Below, in pieces: positions 12,541 to 23,345 of a stretch of DNA of 64,000 bases. The notes beneath the pieces were generated by a model. It had not been told where the DNA came from and made no database searches. It was given only the letters and a program-made list of their open reading frames with translations. The position numbers and the translations under genes are program-made. Every line of letters starts with the position of its first letter. Positions within the stretch are counted from its first letter, which is position 1. This stretch comes from Pseudeuparius sepicola (lineage: Eukaryota > Arthropoda > Insecta > Coleoptera > Anthribidae). The stretch covers positions 2,294,001 to 2,358,000 of the forward strand of contig OY987307.1 in NCBI GenBank assembly GCA_963920635.1, in the 5' to 3' direction.

Positions 12541-12954
12541 TTGTTTTATAAAACACGAATACAATTTGTAAACTGTCAATAATTATTACTATAATTTGGC
12601 ATTTGTCTTCGATGGCAACCAATGATCCAAGGAATAATCCCTCACAAAAAAGACTCAGTTCTAAACGAACGGTTGGAGCGAACATATAACATTTATACTT
12701 CGTTGGAATCGGAAAAATGCGTAGAATTCAATAATCCAAAAATATACAAGGTGTTTATATTAAAAAACATAATTTATGTCTGCCACGGCTTTGTAGAACA
12801 CACTGTATAAGGTCCAATAGCGTCACAAAAAACTTTGTATTAGTATCTAAAACTCTTGTAAAAAAACTTTTTTCTTACCTCAAAAACTAACAAGTTAAGG
12901 TGGGTGTCAATCTCAGAGAAATAATTGGTTATTTCTCTGAGGTGTCAATTTATA

Positions 12955-13995
12955 GCGAGCCACCCTGTACGTATACAGTGTGGATAGAAATTGTGGAATA
13001 TTGCTTATATTTCTTAAAATATTCCTCATATGAAAAACTTGTTTTAATAAAAGTGTTAGGGGAAATTATTTCCCGATTAGTAATATCAAGCAATCTTTTG
13101 TAGCACAAAAAAATGTGGTTGCCATGGTAACCGACTTGATTTTTTTTAAATGGCACCATACACGTTTTTTGGTAAAAATTGATACATTGGAACTTTCTGA
13201 ATACGATACAATACAATTTTAATGGGGTCACATAAGAAAAAAATACAAAAAAAAGTTTTCTATTATGCTATTGACAATGTTTATCAAAATAATTATTAAC
13301 ATCAAGTTAGTCATGCCAAAATCAGAACAATGGGAAACTGTCACTAGCTGTCAGTTGCTTGTAATTGTGTGCATTGTTACAGTAAACGTACTTTTTTTAC
13401 TCAATTTTCTGTGTACTTAAGTACTTAGTAAGTTATAATGGCGCTTGAATTAAGTGAAACGGAAAGAATACAGGTTAACGTACTATAAGTACTTAAGTAC
13501 ACAGAAAATTGAGTAAAAAAGTACGTTTAGTGTAACAATGTACACAGTTACACAGCTAGTGACAGTTTCGCATTGTTCTGATTTTGGCATGGCCAACTTG
13601 ATGTTAATAATTATTTTGATAAACATTGTCAATAGCATAATAGAAAAATTTTTTTTTTTGGTATTTTTTCTTATGCGACCCCATTAAAATTGTATTGTAT
13701 CGTATTCACAAAGTTCCAATGTATCGATTTTCACAAAAAAAAATATGGTGCCATTTAAAAAAATCAAATCGGTTACCACGGCAACCACATTTTTTTGTGC
13801 TACAAAAGATTGCTTGATATTACTAATCGGGAAATAATTTCCCCTAACACTTTTATTAAAACAAGTTTTTCATATGAGCACAGACATATATAGCTTCACT
13901 AAGCTATATATGTCTGTGATATGAGGAATATTTTAAGAAATATAAGCAATATTCCACAATTTCTATCCACACTGTATACGTACAGGGTGGCTCGC
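12955..13995. mobile_element. 1.04-kb foldback element with TA target site
   Basis: GCGAGCCACCCTGTACG and CGTACAGGGTGGCTCGC form the ends, each bordered by TA. The arms of about 450 bp match over long stretches, including the CTTAAAATATTCCTCATATG and GGGGAAATTATTTCCC blocks. The centre near 13440-13470 contains ATGGCGCTTGAATTAAGTG. A 40-bp hairpin insertion (13879-13918) interrupts only the right arm. Confidence 0.88.
13879..13918. mobile_element. 40-bp perfect hairpin insertion with 7-bp TSD
   Basis: CACAGACATATATAGCTT, a CACT spacer, and the exact 18-bp reverse complement make a perfect stem-loop. ATATGAG occurs immediately before (13872-13878) and after (13919-13925). The mirrored left arm of the host palindrome (near 13020-13035) shows the uninterrupted site with a single ATATGAG equivalent. 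The insertion of 40 bp plus a 7-bp duplication can therefore be read directly. Confidence 0.85.
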
Positions 13996-14263
13996 TAAGA
14001 TTGCTTGATATCACTAAACGGAAAATAATTTCCCCTAACACTTTTTTTAAAACATGTTTTTGATACTAGGAATATTTTAAGAAATATAAGCAATAAGTGG
14101 TTTTTGGTTATGTTCTTGTTTATTTTTGTCATTTTAAAGAATATTTATATTTATTTTTGTTATTTTTAACTACACATATTTTTATTTAACGGTACCTTTT
14201 AATTTATCTTTATCTTGTGCCTTGTGCCTTCCCTAATACAAAAGTGTGCGCACACTAGGGTAT
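13996..14263. other. Partial repeat of the preceding palindrome arm
   Basis: About 14000-14095 repeats, with changes, part of the right arm of 12955-13995 (the TTGCTTGATATCACTAAACGG and ATATTTTAAGAAATATAAGC segments). It is a truncated second copy that ends near 14095. Confidence 0.6.
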
Positions 14264-14611
14264 TTATATTACATCTAAATCCAATCGTGAGGTCGGGCGC
14301 AATCTAACGGATTTATTGAAGCGCCGAATGCCGAATTCCGACTGCATTTCTGTCGATCCGGAGATAAAATATAAATTATTCTCTGCGCGATGGGTGACGC
14401 AATAGCGGCGAACGTGAAAGATCAGCGATCGGCGGCATTTCGTTTTGAAAGGAAACGTGAGATCGCGGTCTTTTTTCATAACGGTCCGAGCCCGGCAGAT
14501 GATAAGCCTATAGCTTCGAAATGTTTCGTAAAACGCTCGAATTAATCTAATAAGGTTATTGCAGCAATGGAATGCAAGCGACAGATGGCGCCAAAAATTA
14601 AAGTGACCCAT
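14264..14611 (-). other. 115-codon unrecognised minus-strand open frame
   Basis: The frame is rich in Arg and Phe with no recognised domain, no coiled coil and no clear membrane segment. The stretch is GC-richer than its surroundings and appears single-copy in this window, so it may be a conserved non-coding or exonic block, or chance. An AGATGGCGC motif resembling the insect CTCF core lies at 14583-14591. I do not claim a gene. Confidence 0.15.
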
Positions 14612-15878
14612 GTAATGTAAAAGGGGGCATTTTTGTTTAGAAATTTAGATAAAATAAAATATGTAAAATTAGGTAGGTATAATGATAAAATTTAAAGTAT
14701 TTAATAACAAACGTGAACTGTCAGGTACCGAGGTGGATTGGTCGAGGAACTGTCCGGTAACTCGCATATAGTTGGTTTTGTCCTATAAATAAAAAAAAAT
14801 AAGTGTGAGTGTCAATTCTGATGATTTTGCCTAACATAGCTTATTTGTCTTATTAAATAATTCAACGAACTAATCCAATACGCGGTGCGCCTCACAATCA
14901 ACTAGTACTGAGGAGTGCAATGAATATGAAGGGATTTAACACGCGACATATTCCATCCAGTTACTAGCACTTTGACCCGAAAGTCCAAAGCTGAGTGGTG
15001 CAGTATTAACAACTATGTTCGTACGAGTTATTATCATCAACTTACATTATTTATTCTCAACTCATTAATAATTAAATCGTCAAATATTACATAAACCCGA
15101 TAATTCAAGAGATATAGGCAAGATACTCAAGAAAAGACACTCAGTGATCAAGCTCACCTGGATTACAAGATTTTAACAACACAAATTTAGTTCTGCATTT
15201 CCAACCACTGGAATACCACTTTCTTTCACCGACGTTGATACAATTATGCGTCTTATAATTTTTACGAAACCCAACAGTGCCTAGTGTTTATAATAAGTAT
15301 AACAGTTCGTGCCTCTTGTAGGGAATTCTGTATCGATAACGCCGAGTTAACATAAACTATCGACGGTCGGTTCTACCTACGCGTCCGCTTATAATATTTT
15401 CTTTCGGTCTCGATTTGGCTTAGAATAATTAAATAAAATATACAGGGACTTACAGTAAGAATTTATTTTTTTTTAACATCTTTTCGTAAAACTAGTAGGT
15501 ACCAAATTCTAAAGGTAAAAAGTGAAACGCATGATAAGCAAGACTAAAACGGTTCAATCCTTGGCGGTTGTTTATGTTAACACCATTAGGACGAGTGGGT
15601 GTCACATAAGCCCTTGCATTCAGAATTCAGACAGAATTTTACGTTCTCATTTATATGCAGTATCTTGTCGAGTGCGTGTGGTTTTATTTTATTTAAAATT
15701 TGAGACCTACAGCGATTTTACCCATTGTGATTGTATTGCTGTTCTTCAAATTAGGTGAGTCTAACTCAGGGGCAAACGAATTTTCCCTTTTATACCTGAA
15801 TTTTATTAACTGATGACTAATTATTTAATTACTGGTTATAATGTGGAAATATTGTTTAGGCCTTATTATCTGCCGATC
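14612..15878. other. Apparently unique, non-coding
   Basis: No palindrome, element end or supported coding frame is seen. Short frames such as that at 15522-15758 have no recognisable motif. This is one of the longest stretches without obvious repeats and leads up to the hairpin cluster. Confidence 0.4.
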
Positions 15879-16010
15879 AAATAATAGACACAGTCGTTCG
15901 TGTCACCCAGACGCTGTCGTACTTATATTCATATTCCTGTCGTTCGGAATATCGGGCATTGACGTTCATGCCAACATACTGTCGTTCAGTATTCAGGCCG
16001 CCTATTATTT
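15879..16010. other. Cluster of four hairpins sharing a GTCGTTC loop inside an outer stem
   Basis: Four stem-loops have different stems around nearly the same loop. They are GACAC/AGTCGTTC/GTGTC (15887-15904), ATATTCC/TGTCGTTC/GGAATAT (15931-15952), GGCAT/TGACGTTC/ATGCC (15955-15972) and ATACT/GTCGTTC/AGTAT (15976-15992). A degenerate TGTCGTAC sits between the first two (15915-15922). AAATAATA (15879-15886) pairs with TATTATTT (16003-16010), so the group could fold as a closed multi-arm structure. No known RNA family is recognised. It could be a structured RNA, a protein-binding array, or a remnant of an element with terminal hairpins. Confidence 0.75.
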
Positions 16011-16385
16011 ATAATCAGTAAAAGTAAAAATAAAAATATTAAAACCATAATCAATATTCCATAATTTTTAAGACGTATTTATTTACGTAAACAAATTCTT
16101 TTGCTCAGGTAAATTTTTTTTTCAGGTAAATAATTCAGCCACTCGACAAATGACAGCCAGCCTATTTATTTGATAAGACAATCAGACAATCAATCTTTTA
16201 GTTGTAGTAAGTAATTAATTTATTTTATTTAAGTATATAAATATTATCCTTTTGTTTATTTTATGGGATCGATAAAATTTAATTATCATTGATTATATTC
16301 ATTTAATTTTGTTTAAAAAAAAACAGACCTCTGAGTTTTGGGGTCTTACACCTTTATACTCAGTTTCTTATATTAAAATCTACCT

Positions 16386-16764
16386 AACTATACCAAAAAT
16401 CAAATAAATCTGACGCCTGATGGAAACAAGAGCACGTGGTGTTGAAGTATTCGCCAGATCCACACTCAGGCACAACCTTTATTTAATTTTACTTTTACAA
16501 TTGTTTACGTCAAAATATTTCGGAAAAAAATATTGGTTTCTTTAAAATAGTTCAAAACATCGATGAAATTATTTGTGGAGGTGTCTAAATAGCTTAGACG
16601 TAGACGCATGTGAAAACAACAAGATAAAACCGCATAAATACACTTGCGATCGAGTACATCCCTGTTGTCAAGCGCGCGTGATATTTTGTAGCCCTTAATA
16701 TAGTCCAAGAGTCCAAGCCGTTTTTCTGTGGCCAGGCGTAAGAATTGCTCGATTTTAGTATAGG
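16386..16764. mobile_element. 0.38-kb MITE, GCCAGGCGTA family, copy 1
   Basis: The inverted ends include GACGCCTG and CCAGGCGTAAGAATTGCTCG, bordered by TATAC and GTATA. The interior blocks AACAAGAGCACGTGG, GTTCAAAACATCGATGAAAT and GCGATCGAGTAC are shared with 22987-23345 in the same orientation. There is no coding content. Confidence 0.75.
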
Positions 16765-17519
16765 GGATCCATAAACAGGCCTTATACCAGTTATACAGGG
16801 TGGTCCAACTTTTATGGATAAAACTTCAAGAATCTATAGAAAAGGTCAAAATTCATTTTTTTCATGTTTTTAAGGCAAACATATTTGGTACAGTATAGAC
16901 ACACATTAATAAAAAATAGTACGCCACTGGAAAAGTACTCTTTTTTGCCTTCACTAAATTTCCCAATCAATTCTAATTCTTGATTGTTTTTGAAAAATGC
17001 ATGTACAGTTTTTGAAAAAATAATTTTTGTGCGTTTTAATTTTTTTGAGCAGAAGAAAATGAAAGTAGGTCTAGAAATTTTGCACACCTCAGTTTTTAAT
17101 TCGGGACAACTTTGCTTAATGACATTTTGTCCTAAAGCCTACAAAAAAAGTGGTCTTTATGCCTTAACTGTCGAATAAAATAAGTTTAAATTCCGGTTTT
17201 TGCTAATCGAAAAGCTGGTCGCGCTAAAAGTTGATAAAAGGAGGTATCAATTAATTTTTTTGGATAGTGATTGGTTCATAAGCAAGTACCTACTTGCTAA
17301 AGTATGTATTTTTTCTATACAACTCGCCAGGCAAGCTTTTAGATTTGCAAAAACTAGTTGCAATTTGGAATTGAATTATCTTAACGAAAATTTAAACTTA
17401 TTTTATTCGTTTTAGTACTTACATGGCTTAAATAAAAGCTTGTTTTTTATTTTTATTTGATTTTGTGCTTTTTATTACCTATTTGATCCCCATGTCAGAA
17501 GGGTGGTAAAGAAATTTAG
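16765..17519. other. No gene; one element end near 16794
   Basis: A TATACAGGGTGGTCC end occurs at about 16792, but its partner was not found. The remaining sequence is AT-rich, with only short frames. Confidence 0.4.
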
Positions 17520-17775
17520 GCCGCCATATTGGATTTAGTATGAAGTCATTCACCTTATTGTTTTCTACCCGTCGAGCCCTTTCATTCGATACCCATGTTG
17601 GGTATCACATAGGTAATCCGCCATCTTGGGGCGGCGGCCATATTGAATTTAGTGTGATGTCACTAACTTTATCGTTTTATACTCTTCAAACCCTTTCATT
17701 TGATACCCATATTATAGGGGTTGACAAAAAATACATCATCCGCCATCTTGTGGCGACGGCCATTTTGAAAGTATT
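17520..17775 (+). repeat. Imperfect tandem repeat, about 125-bp unit
   Basis: Two full units and part of a third share GCCGCCAT(A/C)TTG, CCCTTTCATT(C/T)GATACCC and GCGGCGGCCAT-type blocks. The period is roughly 125 bp. There is no coding potential. Confidence 0.7.
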
Positions 17776-17895
17776 ACAATATTGAGTATTGCATATTGTA
17801 TTGTCACCAGGTGATAATACTAAAGGTGTATGCAAAATTCCAGCTCAATGGGATGTAAAGAAGTGGCTCTTATTCAGCTTGAAAGATTCGACCAA

Positions 17896-17992
17896 CACAT
17901 ACATACAACATATATACATACAACATACATACATACATACATACATACATACATACATACATACATACACATACATATTGTACATACATACT
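17896..17992 (+). repeat. (ACAT)n microsatellite
   Basis: ACATACATACAT-type tetranucleotide repeats run for about 95 bp with small interruptions. Frames across it encode Tyr/Ile/His repeats and are not genes. Confidence 0.95.
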
Positions 17993-17999
17993 AACAGGG

Positions 18000-19891
18000 C
18001 AAATTAAATAAAAGCTGGTAATATCAACTGATCTCTGGGCTAATAAGTAGGTATAATAGCAACGCAAACACAGCATTTCCAATATGAAATGGCGTTCATC
18101 ACGTCCGATGGGAATTGGGTTACCGTTATTTATCTGAAAATGAAAATAATGCCCCGCTCACGAAGTTCGTTGCTTACACAGTTTAGAGTCAATTAGACCG
18201 GCCTGTTGTTTCTTAATAAGGAAAACAACTCGAATTAACGGTTTAAGGAGGATCAAGTATCTCGTTTAATAAAATTATGAAACACTACATTTCTCACACA
18301 AATTATTAGAGAGAGGTCGCTGGGGACTGAGGAGAGATAATATTTTTTAAAAATTCGAACAATCGCGGAACAAGGAACAAATTGGGATAATTAATTTTGT
18401 TTTGGATGTTTATGTTTCAAGAAAACCTCCTGGGTATCTACCACGTTTTAATGACAAGACATTTGAACTCCACAGTCCAATAAAGATGTACTTGGCTTAC
18501 ATAAGATCACACTCGAACTCTTGGTACGAATTGAGCTATAGGTGGTTTCCTAAATAATATGGGTGGTTTCCTAAACATTTTTTAGAGCAAATTGACCCTA
18601 ATAAACACAAAACTGCAATTCTTTCCCAATTTAACCTTCCTTCTATCTTAGCTAGTTTCCGAGATCCCCATCATACAGATATTAAAAAAAAAAACTCACC
18701 TTGTATATCCATCAGTTTAAAATAATTAAGAAATTAAGTTATAATAAACATGTGAAAGACTATTAGTTTTAATCTGTAACATTTCCAATACATTTTGTTT
18801 ACGAAAATCACTTTCCTTGCATAATATCTCAGCATTAAAAAAATCAAAATTATGATCGTTTTTAATTACATGTTTACAAAGTGCAGTAGAATTTTCGTTT
18901 TTATTTTTAATATCGTATTGGTGTTTGTATAATCTTTTATTTATGTAAATATTGCTTGGTTTGGCCTATATAAGATGACGGGCAATCTGAAGAATTCATT
19001 TTATAAACAAGATTTGTTTGAAATTCATTAGAGACTTTAGGTTTAAGGTTAGAATTTTTTTGTATTATTTTGTGTTTTGTAAGCTATTTGGATATTAAGC
19101 ATATTTTTTTAAAATTTTTGGAATTGATTCAGAGATACCTTTAATGTATGGCATAGAGAAAAACTTATTGAAGAAAGTGGGATATGATATTAATTTGTAT
19201 TATTAAAAATTTTATGAATTCGCTTTTTAATAATTGCGTTGAAAAATGTTTCATAATTGTTTTTTTACAAGCGTAATTTGAATTATATTAAAATTATCAG
19301 GTTGTGAGAAAAAGAATGATAGCACGGCCAGTAAGACTATCATTTTTTTGTAGGAACTTTGAAATTTACCTAAATATCTTTCAAATGATATTTTTTTACT
19401 GAACCAATTTGTAAAAATCTTAACGTTTTGGTAATATCTAGGAGTGTAAGAAATTTAGGGAAGTATTATATTATTTTTCTAATGTAAAATTTAAATTCAT
19501 TAAATGTTTTCTCCAGTTCTTCATCCACAAACCTTTTGTAAAAAAAAAAAATATGGTAGAAGAAATAGGGGATCCCAAGAATCTTTTATATGAAGTTGGC
19601 TATTGTCTACAATTAATTTAATTAATTATTTTTTTAATAATTTTTAATAAAATTATTTATTAATAAATTAATTAATATAGGTAACGATATATCCCAATTC
19701 TCACAATCGCAATAACTACCTACATCAAAAGTTAGAGGTGTTTTAGAAATGCAACATAAAAAAACCCTGTAATTTCCCACGTTATCTAACTCATCCTGCA
19801 TAAGTACGTTACCCGTTGCTCCCACGTGCTATAAATGTTATACAGGGTGACTCAGTCATGATGTAAAACATTTTTAACCATTAACTAACAT
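18000..19891. other. Gene-free, AT-rich, with one element fragment
   Basis: About 18600-18712 matches the right arm of the 19892-21424 foldback (AAAACTGCAATTCTTTCCC through TTTCCGAGATCCCCAT to a CACCTTGTATA end). It is a truncated relative. A TTAATTAATAAT-rich tract lies at 19610-19680, and a TACAGGGTGACTCAG end at about 19841. No coding region is supported. Confidence 0.5.
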
Positions 19892-21424
19892 ATACAGGGT
19901 GAGTTTTTTTCGATGACCACTACTGAAACTAGCAGAGCTAGAACAAACGTTAAATGGGGAAAGAATTGCAGTTTTGAATGCTCGATCTAATGCCCCTATT
20001 GGATTTTTTTAAAAAAGTGCATGGCGCTCACTAGATATTTTGAAGAGTGATTTTTTGCTAATTCATCGGATCTCTGTAGCTCCGTTATTTCTGATTATAC
20101 AGAAAAACTGTAGAGACAAAAATTGTAGATAATTTTGGGCTTAATAAGACAATCTAATCAAATTTTTTTATGTTGTTTGTGATTTTTGAGATATGACATA
20201 AACTTGTGTTTTTTTTTATGTAAATCATAGTTGGCTGTGGCCTTATCAAATCGGCCATTTTTTAAGCTTTCCAAAGATATAATACTAGGCATATTTATTA
20301 TAAAAAATAAAAGAGCTATGGCTAATTTTCTGTTTTTTTTTAATTTTCACAGTCAGCCATGGAATATTTTCATAATTTTACGTTCTATTTTATAATAAGA
20401 CATAGGTAGGTATTTCAAACTTTCAACTCTTTTATTTTTAGCTGGTAACAAAATGTAACAAAATAAAACAAAAATTATCATGATGGAGCTCCACCGCATA
20501 ATTATTTGCCCGTAAGCAATTACCTAGATCAGCTCTATTCAAATAGTTGGATAGGGAGAAATAGACCTATTTCCTGGCCGCCCCGATCCCCCGATTTGTC
20601 TGTTTTGGATTTCTTTTTGTGGGGAACAGTACAAAATACAGTATGAGACAATTGTTAAATTAAGAGCAGCTGTTTTAGAACCAATTGCCAGTATTGACAG
20701 GCGCTCTCTAAGAAAGGAGACAAATTCAGCTTTAAAAAGATGCAATATTTGCATAAATAATAATGGTGGATTGTTTGAACACCTTTTTTATTTTAAAAGG
20801 TGACCTTTTAAAATAGTAATAATTTGAATTTGAGTTTTTAATTTTTGTTTTATTTTGTTACATTTTGTTACCAGCTAAAAACAAAATATTATAAAGTTTG
20901 AAGTATGTCTAATTATAAAATAGAACGCAATTATGAAAATGTTCCATGGCTGACTAAGTGAAAATAAAAAAAAAAACAGAAAATTAGCCATAGCTCTTTT
21001 ATTTCTTATAATAACTATGCCGAGTATTATATCTTTGGAAAGCTAAAAAAAATGGCCGATTTGATAAGGCCACAACCAACTATATGATTTACATTAAAAA
21101 AACACAAGTTTATGTCATATCTCAAAAATCACAAACAACATAAAAAATTGGATTAGATTAACTCATTAACCCCAAAATTATCTACAATTTTTGTCTCTAC
21201 AGTTTTTCTGTATAATCAGAAATAACGGAGCTACAGAGATCTGATGAAATAGCAAAAAATCACTGTTCAAAATATCTAGTGAGCGCCATGCATTTTTTTT
21301 AAATCCAAAAGGGGCAGTAAATTGTGCATTCAAAACTGCAATTATTTCCCCATTTAACCTTTGTTCTAGCTTTGCTAATTTCCGAGATCTCCATAGTGGT
21401 CATCGAAAAAACTCACCCTGTATG
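19892..21424 (+). mobile_element. 1.5-kb long-TIR mariner-type (DD41D) element, internally deleted
   Basis: TATACAGGGTGAGTTTTTTT at the left and its inverse near 21424 start arms of about 570 bp. The arms converge on a spacer (about 20470-20840) that encodes the C-terminal part of a Tc1/mariner transposase (see 20476-20805). This links the ACAGGGTG foldback architecture in this window to a transposase family. The N-terminal HTH region and the first catalytic Asp are absent. Confidence 0.85.
20476..20805 (+). pseudogene. Mariner-type transposase C-terminal remnant, DD41D spacing
   Basis: The frame from 20476 reads YHDGAPPHNYLPVSNYLD, then SWIGRNRPISWPPRSPDL and LDFFLWG. These are the second and third catalytic blocks of an IS630/Tc1/mariner DDE/D transposase. 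There are 41 residues between the Asp of HDGAPPH (codon 20482-20484) and the Asp of LDFFLWG, the DD41D spacing I associate with the rosa-like group. A stop after GTVQNTV is followed in another frame by KLRAAVLEPIASIDRRSLRK and NNNGGLFEHLF, the usual C-terminal tail. This places one frameshift near 20640. The first catalytic Asp and the DNA-binding domain are missing, so the enzyme is dead. Confidence 0.82.
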
Positions 21425-21436
21425 TTTTTCGGGCTA

Positions 21437-21775
21437 GTGACGATATACGTTTTCATACTTTCGATGGGCTTGTGTGGAATAGTCGGTCAAAATCTCGATT
21501 TTTCCTTATATTAGATTACGCCCTTATTTCAACCCCACCTGCAACACTCAAGCCTTTGGTTTTCCGAAGGCAGGTTCTAATAATTAAAAATTTAATGAAC
21601 ACGACTTTTATTAATGTTAAGGAAAATCGAATTTTCCATATGTTATCCCCAGGGGCCACTCCACTCGTAAATTTCCCTTCATTCTACTCAGCATCGATGT
21701 ACTTTTCAACTCTCTTCGAGGTTTGTATGCGAAAATGGGACACCTATAAATTTGTCACTATCTGACGGTCTATCT
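21437..21775. repeat. Repeat fragment shared (inverted) with 54370-54620
   Basis: Blocks such as AAAATCGAATTTTCCATATG, CATCGATGTACTTTTCAACTCTC and GTCACTATCTGACGGTC have inverse counterparts at 54370-54620. No coding region. It probably represents a diverged transposon with undetermined ends. Confidence 0.5.
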
Positions 21776-22299
21776 GCATTCTGTAATTAATTACCCATAT
21801 GTATATAGTACACAATCGTGCAAAACCGTTGTTAATTTTTTAATCGAACATCAACAATCAATTAAATCGTGCATTCCTGCATTAAGTTGATTATTAAGTA
21901 TTTCGAATGCAGCGTCCAGCAACATTACCGACATTTTCAGGATTTGTAAAAATTAACTGTTGGTCTCACTTAACTTAGCAATGGGAACGGAACAACATTA
22001 TCGCAAAATAATTAATCGTTTATTAGAGGTGGGTGTTAGATTTAAAAAGGCAATCTAGAATTTAACGAAAGTTTAAAATTACTTGATATTCAAGCGTCGT
22101 TGTGCAGATTTTTTTAGTCTAATGAAAAATAGCCAACTCATCTTTTTTGTTTGAAATTCAATTGTTTTTTCTTGGTGGCAAAAAAGACACAAGTGTGCTG
22201 TGTCACCCATCAATTTTTCTTAAAAATTATCGCCAAAAAATTGTTTTTTTGCAAAATAATAAAATCTAATTTTTTACCTATATAACCGTTAGAGAAATA

Positions 22300-22560
22300 T
22301 ATTGTGATATATTTATCTCCAACCGTTTCAGAGATATTTACCAAAGAGCTCCATCACACTAGACAACATGGTCTCTTACGTGTCAGTGTCTGAAGTTCGA
22401 TCCTAGTAGGCCAAACATTTGAACCACATTTATGACAAATTGATAAGTCATCCATGGCATAATAAAATTGGCAATCGACATTTTTCAACATTTCCATTTA
22501 CCTGTCGGATTAATTTCACTTCCTGTCGATCTAAATCTTTCATATAGATTGAAAAATAGT
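22300..22560. repeat. Repeat family R, copy 1 (shared with 36680 and 37480)
   Basis: TTATCTCCAACCGTTTC, AGATATTTACCAAAGA, GTTCGATCCTAGTAGGCCAA and the following segment also occur at about 36690-37060 in the same order. A more diverged version lies at 37490-37650 and an inverted part at 37850-37980. This copy shows the empty site of the 190-bp MITE found at 36761-36950. There is no coding frame. Confidence 0.65.
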
Positions 22561-22986
22561 CCATTTTCTTTCATTGGAGCAAGAGGATAAAATTAAACAA
22601 AACTCCACAATCAGTTTTATCCGTGTCACCTAAACTTTCTGAGTTTTAACGCCCAGAGTTGTAAATGCATAACCTCCTTTCTTGAAAAGAACACTAATGC
22701 AATTTAAACTGAAATATTGCTATGTTTATATCATTATTAAACAAAAACCAAAAACTTACCAAAAATCTGTTTCTTTAAACAGTAAAAGACAAAGGCAAAG
22801 AGTTAAGCGGGAGAAATTTCAAATCGCATTTTAAAATACTTGTGATTTTTTTACAGTTAGGAGCTTTTTGCAGAATATGCGCAAGGCGCTGAAGATTCCA
22901 TAGGCACCAAAAAGTAATTTTCGCTAGAGATTGCAGATAGGAGATATTGCCACCCCACCCACTATATTTTCTGTATTTCAATATAC

Positions 22987-23345
22987 CTATACTAAAATCG
23001 AGAGCAACTCTTACGCCTGGAGTAAACAAGAGCACGTGGGTTGAAATATTCGCCAAAGCCGCACGGAGGTACTTAATTTTAGTCTAACAATTGTGTACAT
23101 CAAAATATTTCAGACAAGAATTATTGGCCTAATTAAAATGGTTCAAAACATCGATAAAATTATTTGTGGCAGTGTCTAAATAGCTGAAAACAACAAGATA
23201 AAACCTCATAACTACACTTTTGCGATCGAGTACGTCCCTGTTGCCGAGTCGGGTGAAATTTTATAGCCTACCGACCAATCGCGGATCGTCATTGAACACG
23301 TGGTTTTATTTACGCCAGGCGTACGGATTGCTCGATTTTACTATA
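22987..23345. mobile_element. 0.36-kb MITE, GCCAGGCGTA family, copy 2
   Basis: TATACTAAAATCGAGAGCAA at the left is mirrored by GCTCGATTTTACTATA at the right. The arms extend to TTACGCCTGG/CCAGGCGTA. It is the second copy of the family at 16386-16764. The right end abuts and shares TATA with the foldback that starts at 23342. Confidence 0.78.

Noticed and set aside
15888..15992. tRNA-like cloverleaf reading of the hairpin cluster
   Set aside because: The loops resemble neither T-loop (TTCGA) nor anticodon arms, there is no acceptor CCA-compatible stem of 7 bp with the right spacing, and four arms share one loop, unlike tRNA.
17789..18082. Frames with Tyr-Ile-His or Val-Cys-Met repeats
   Set aside because: Translations of the (ACAT)n microsatellite.
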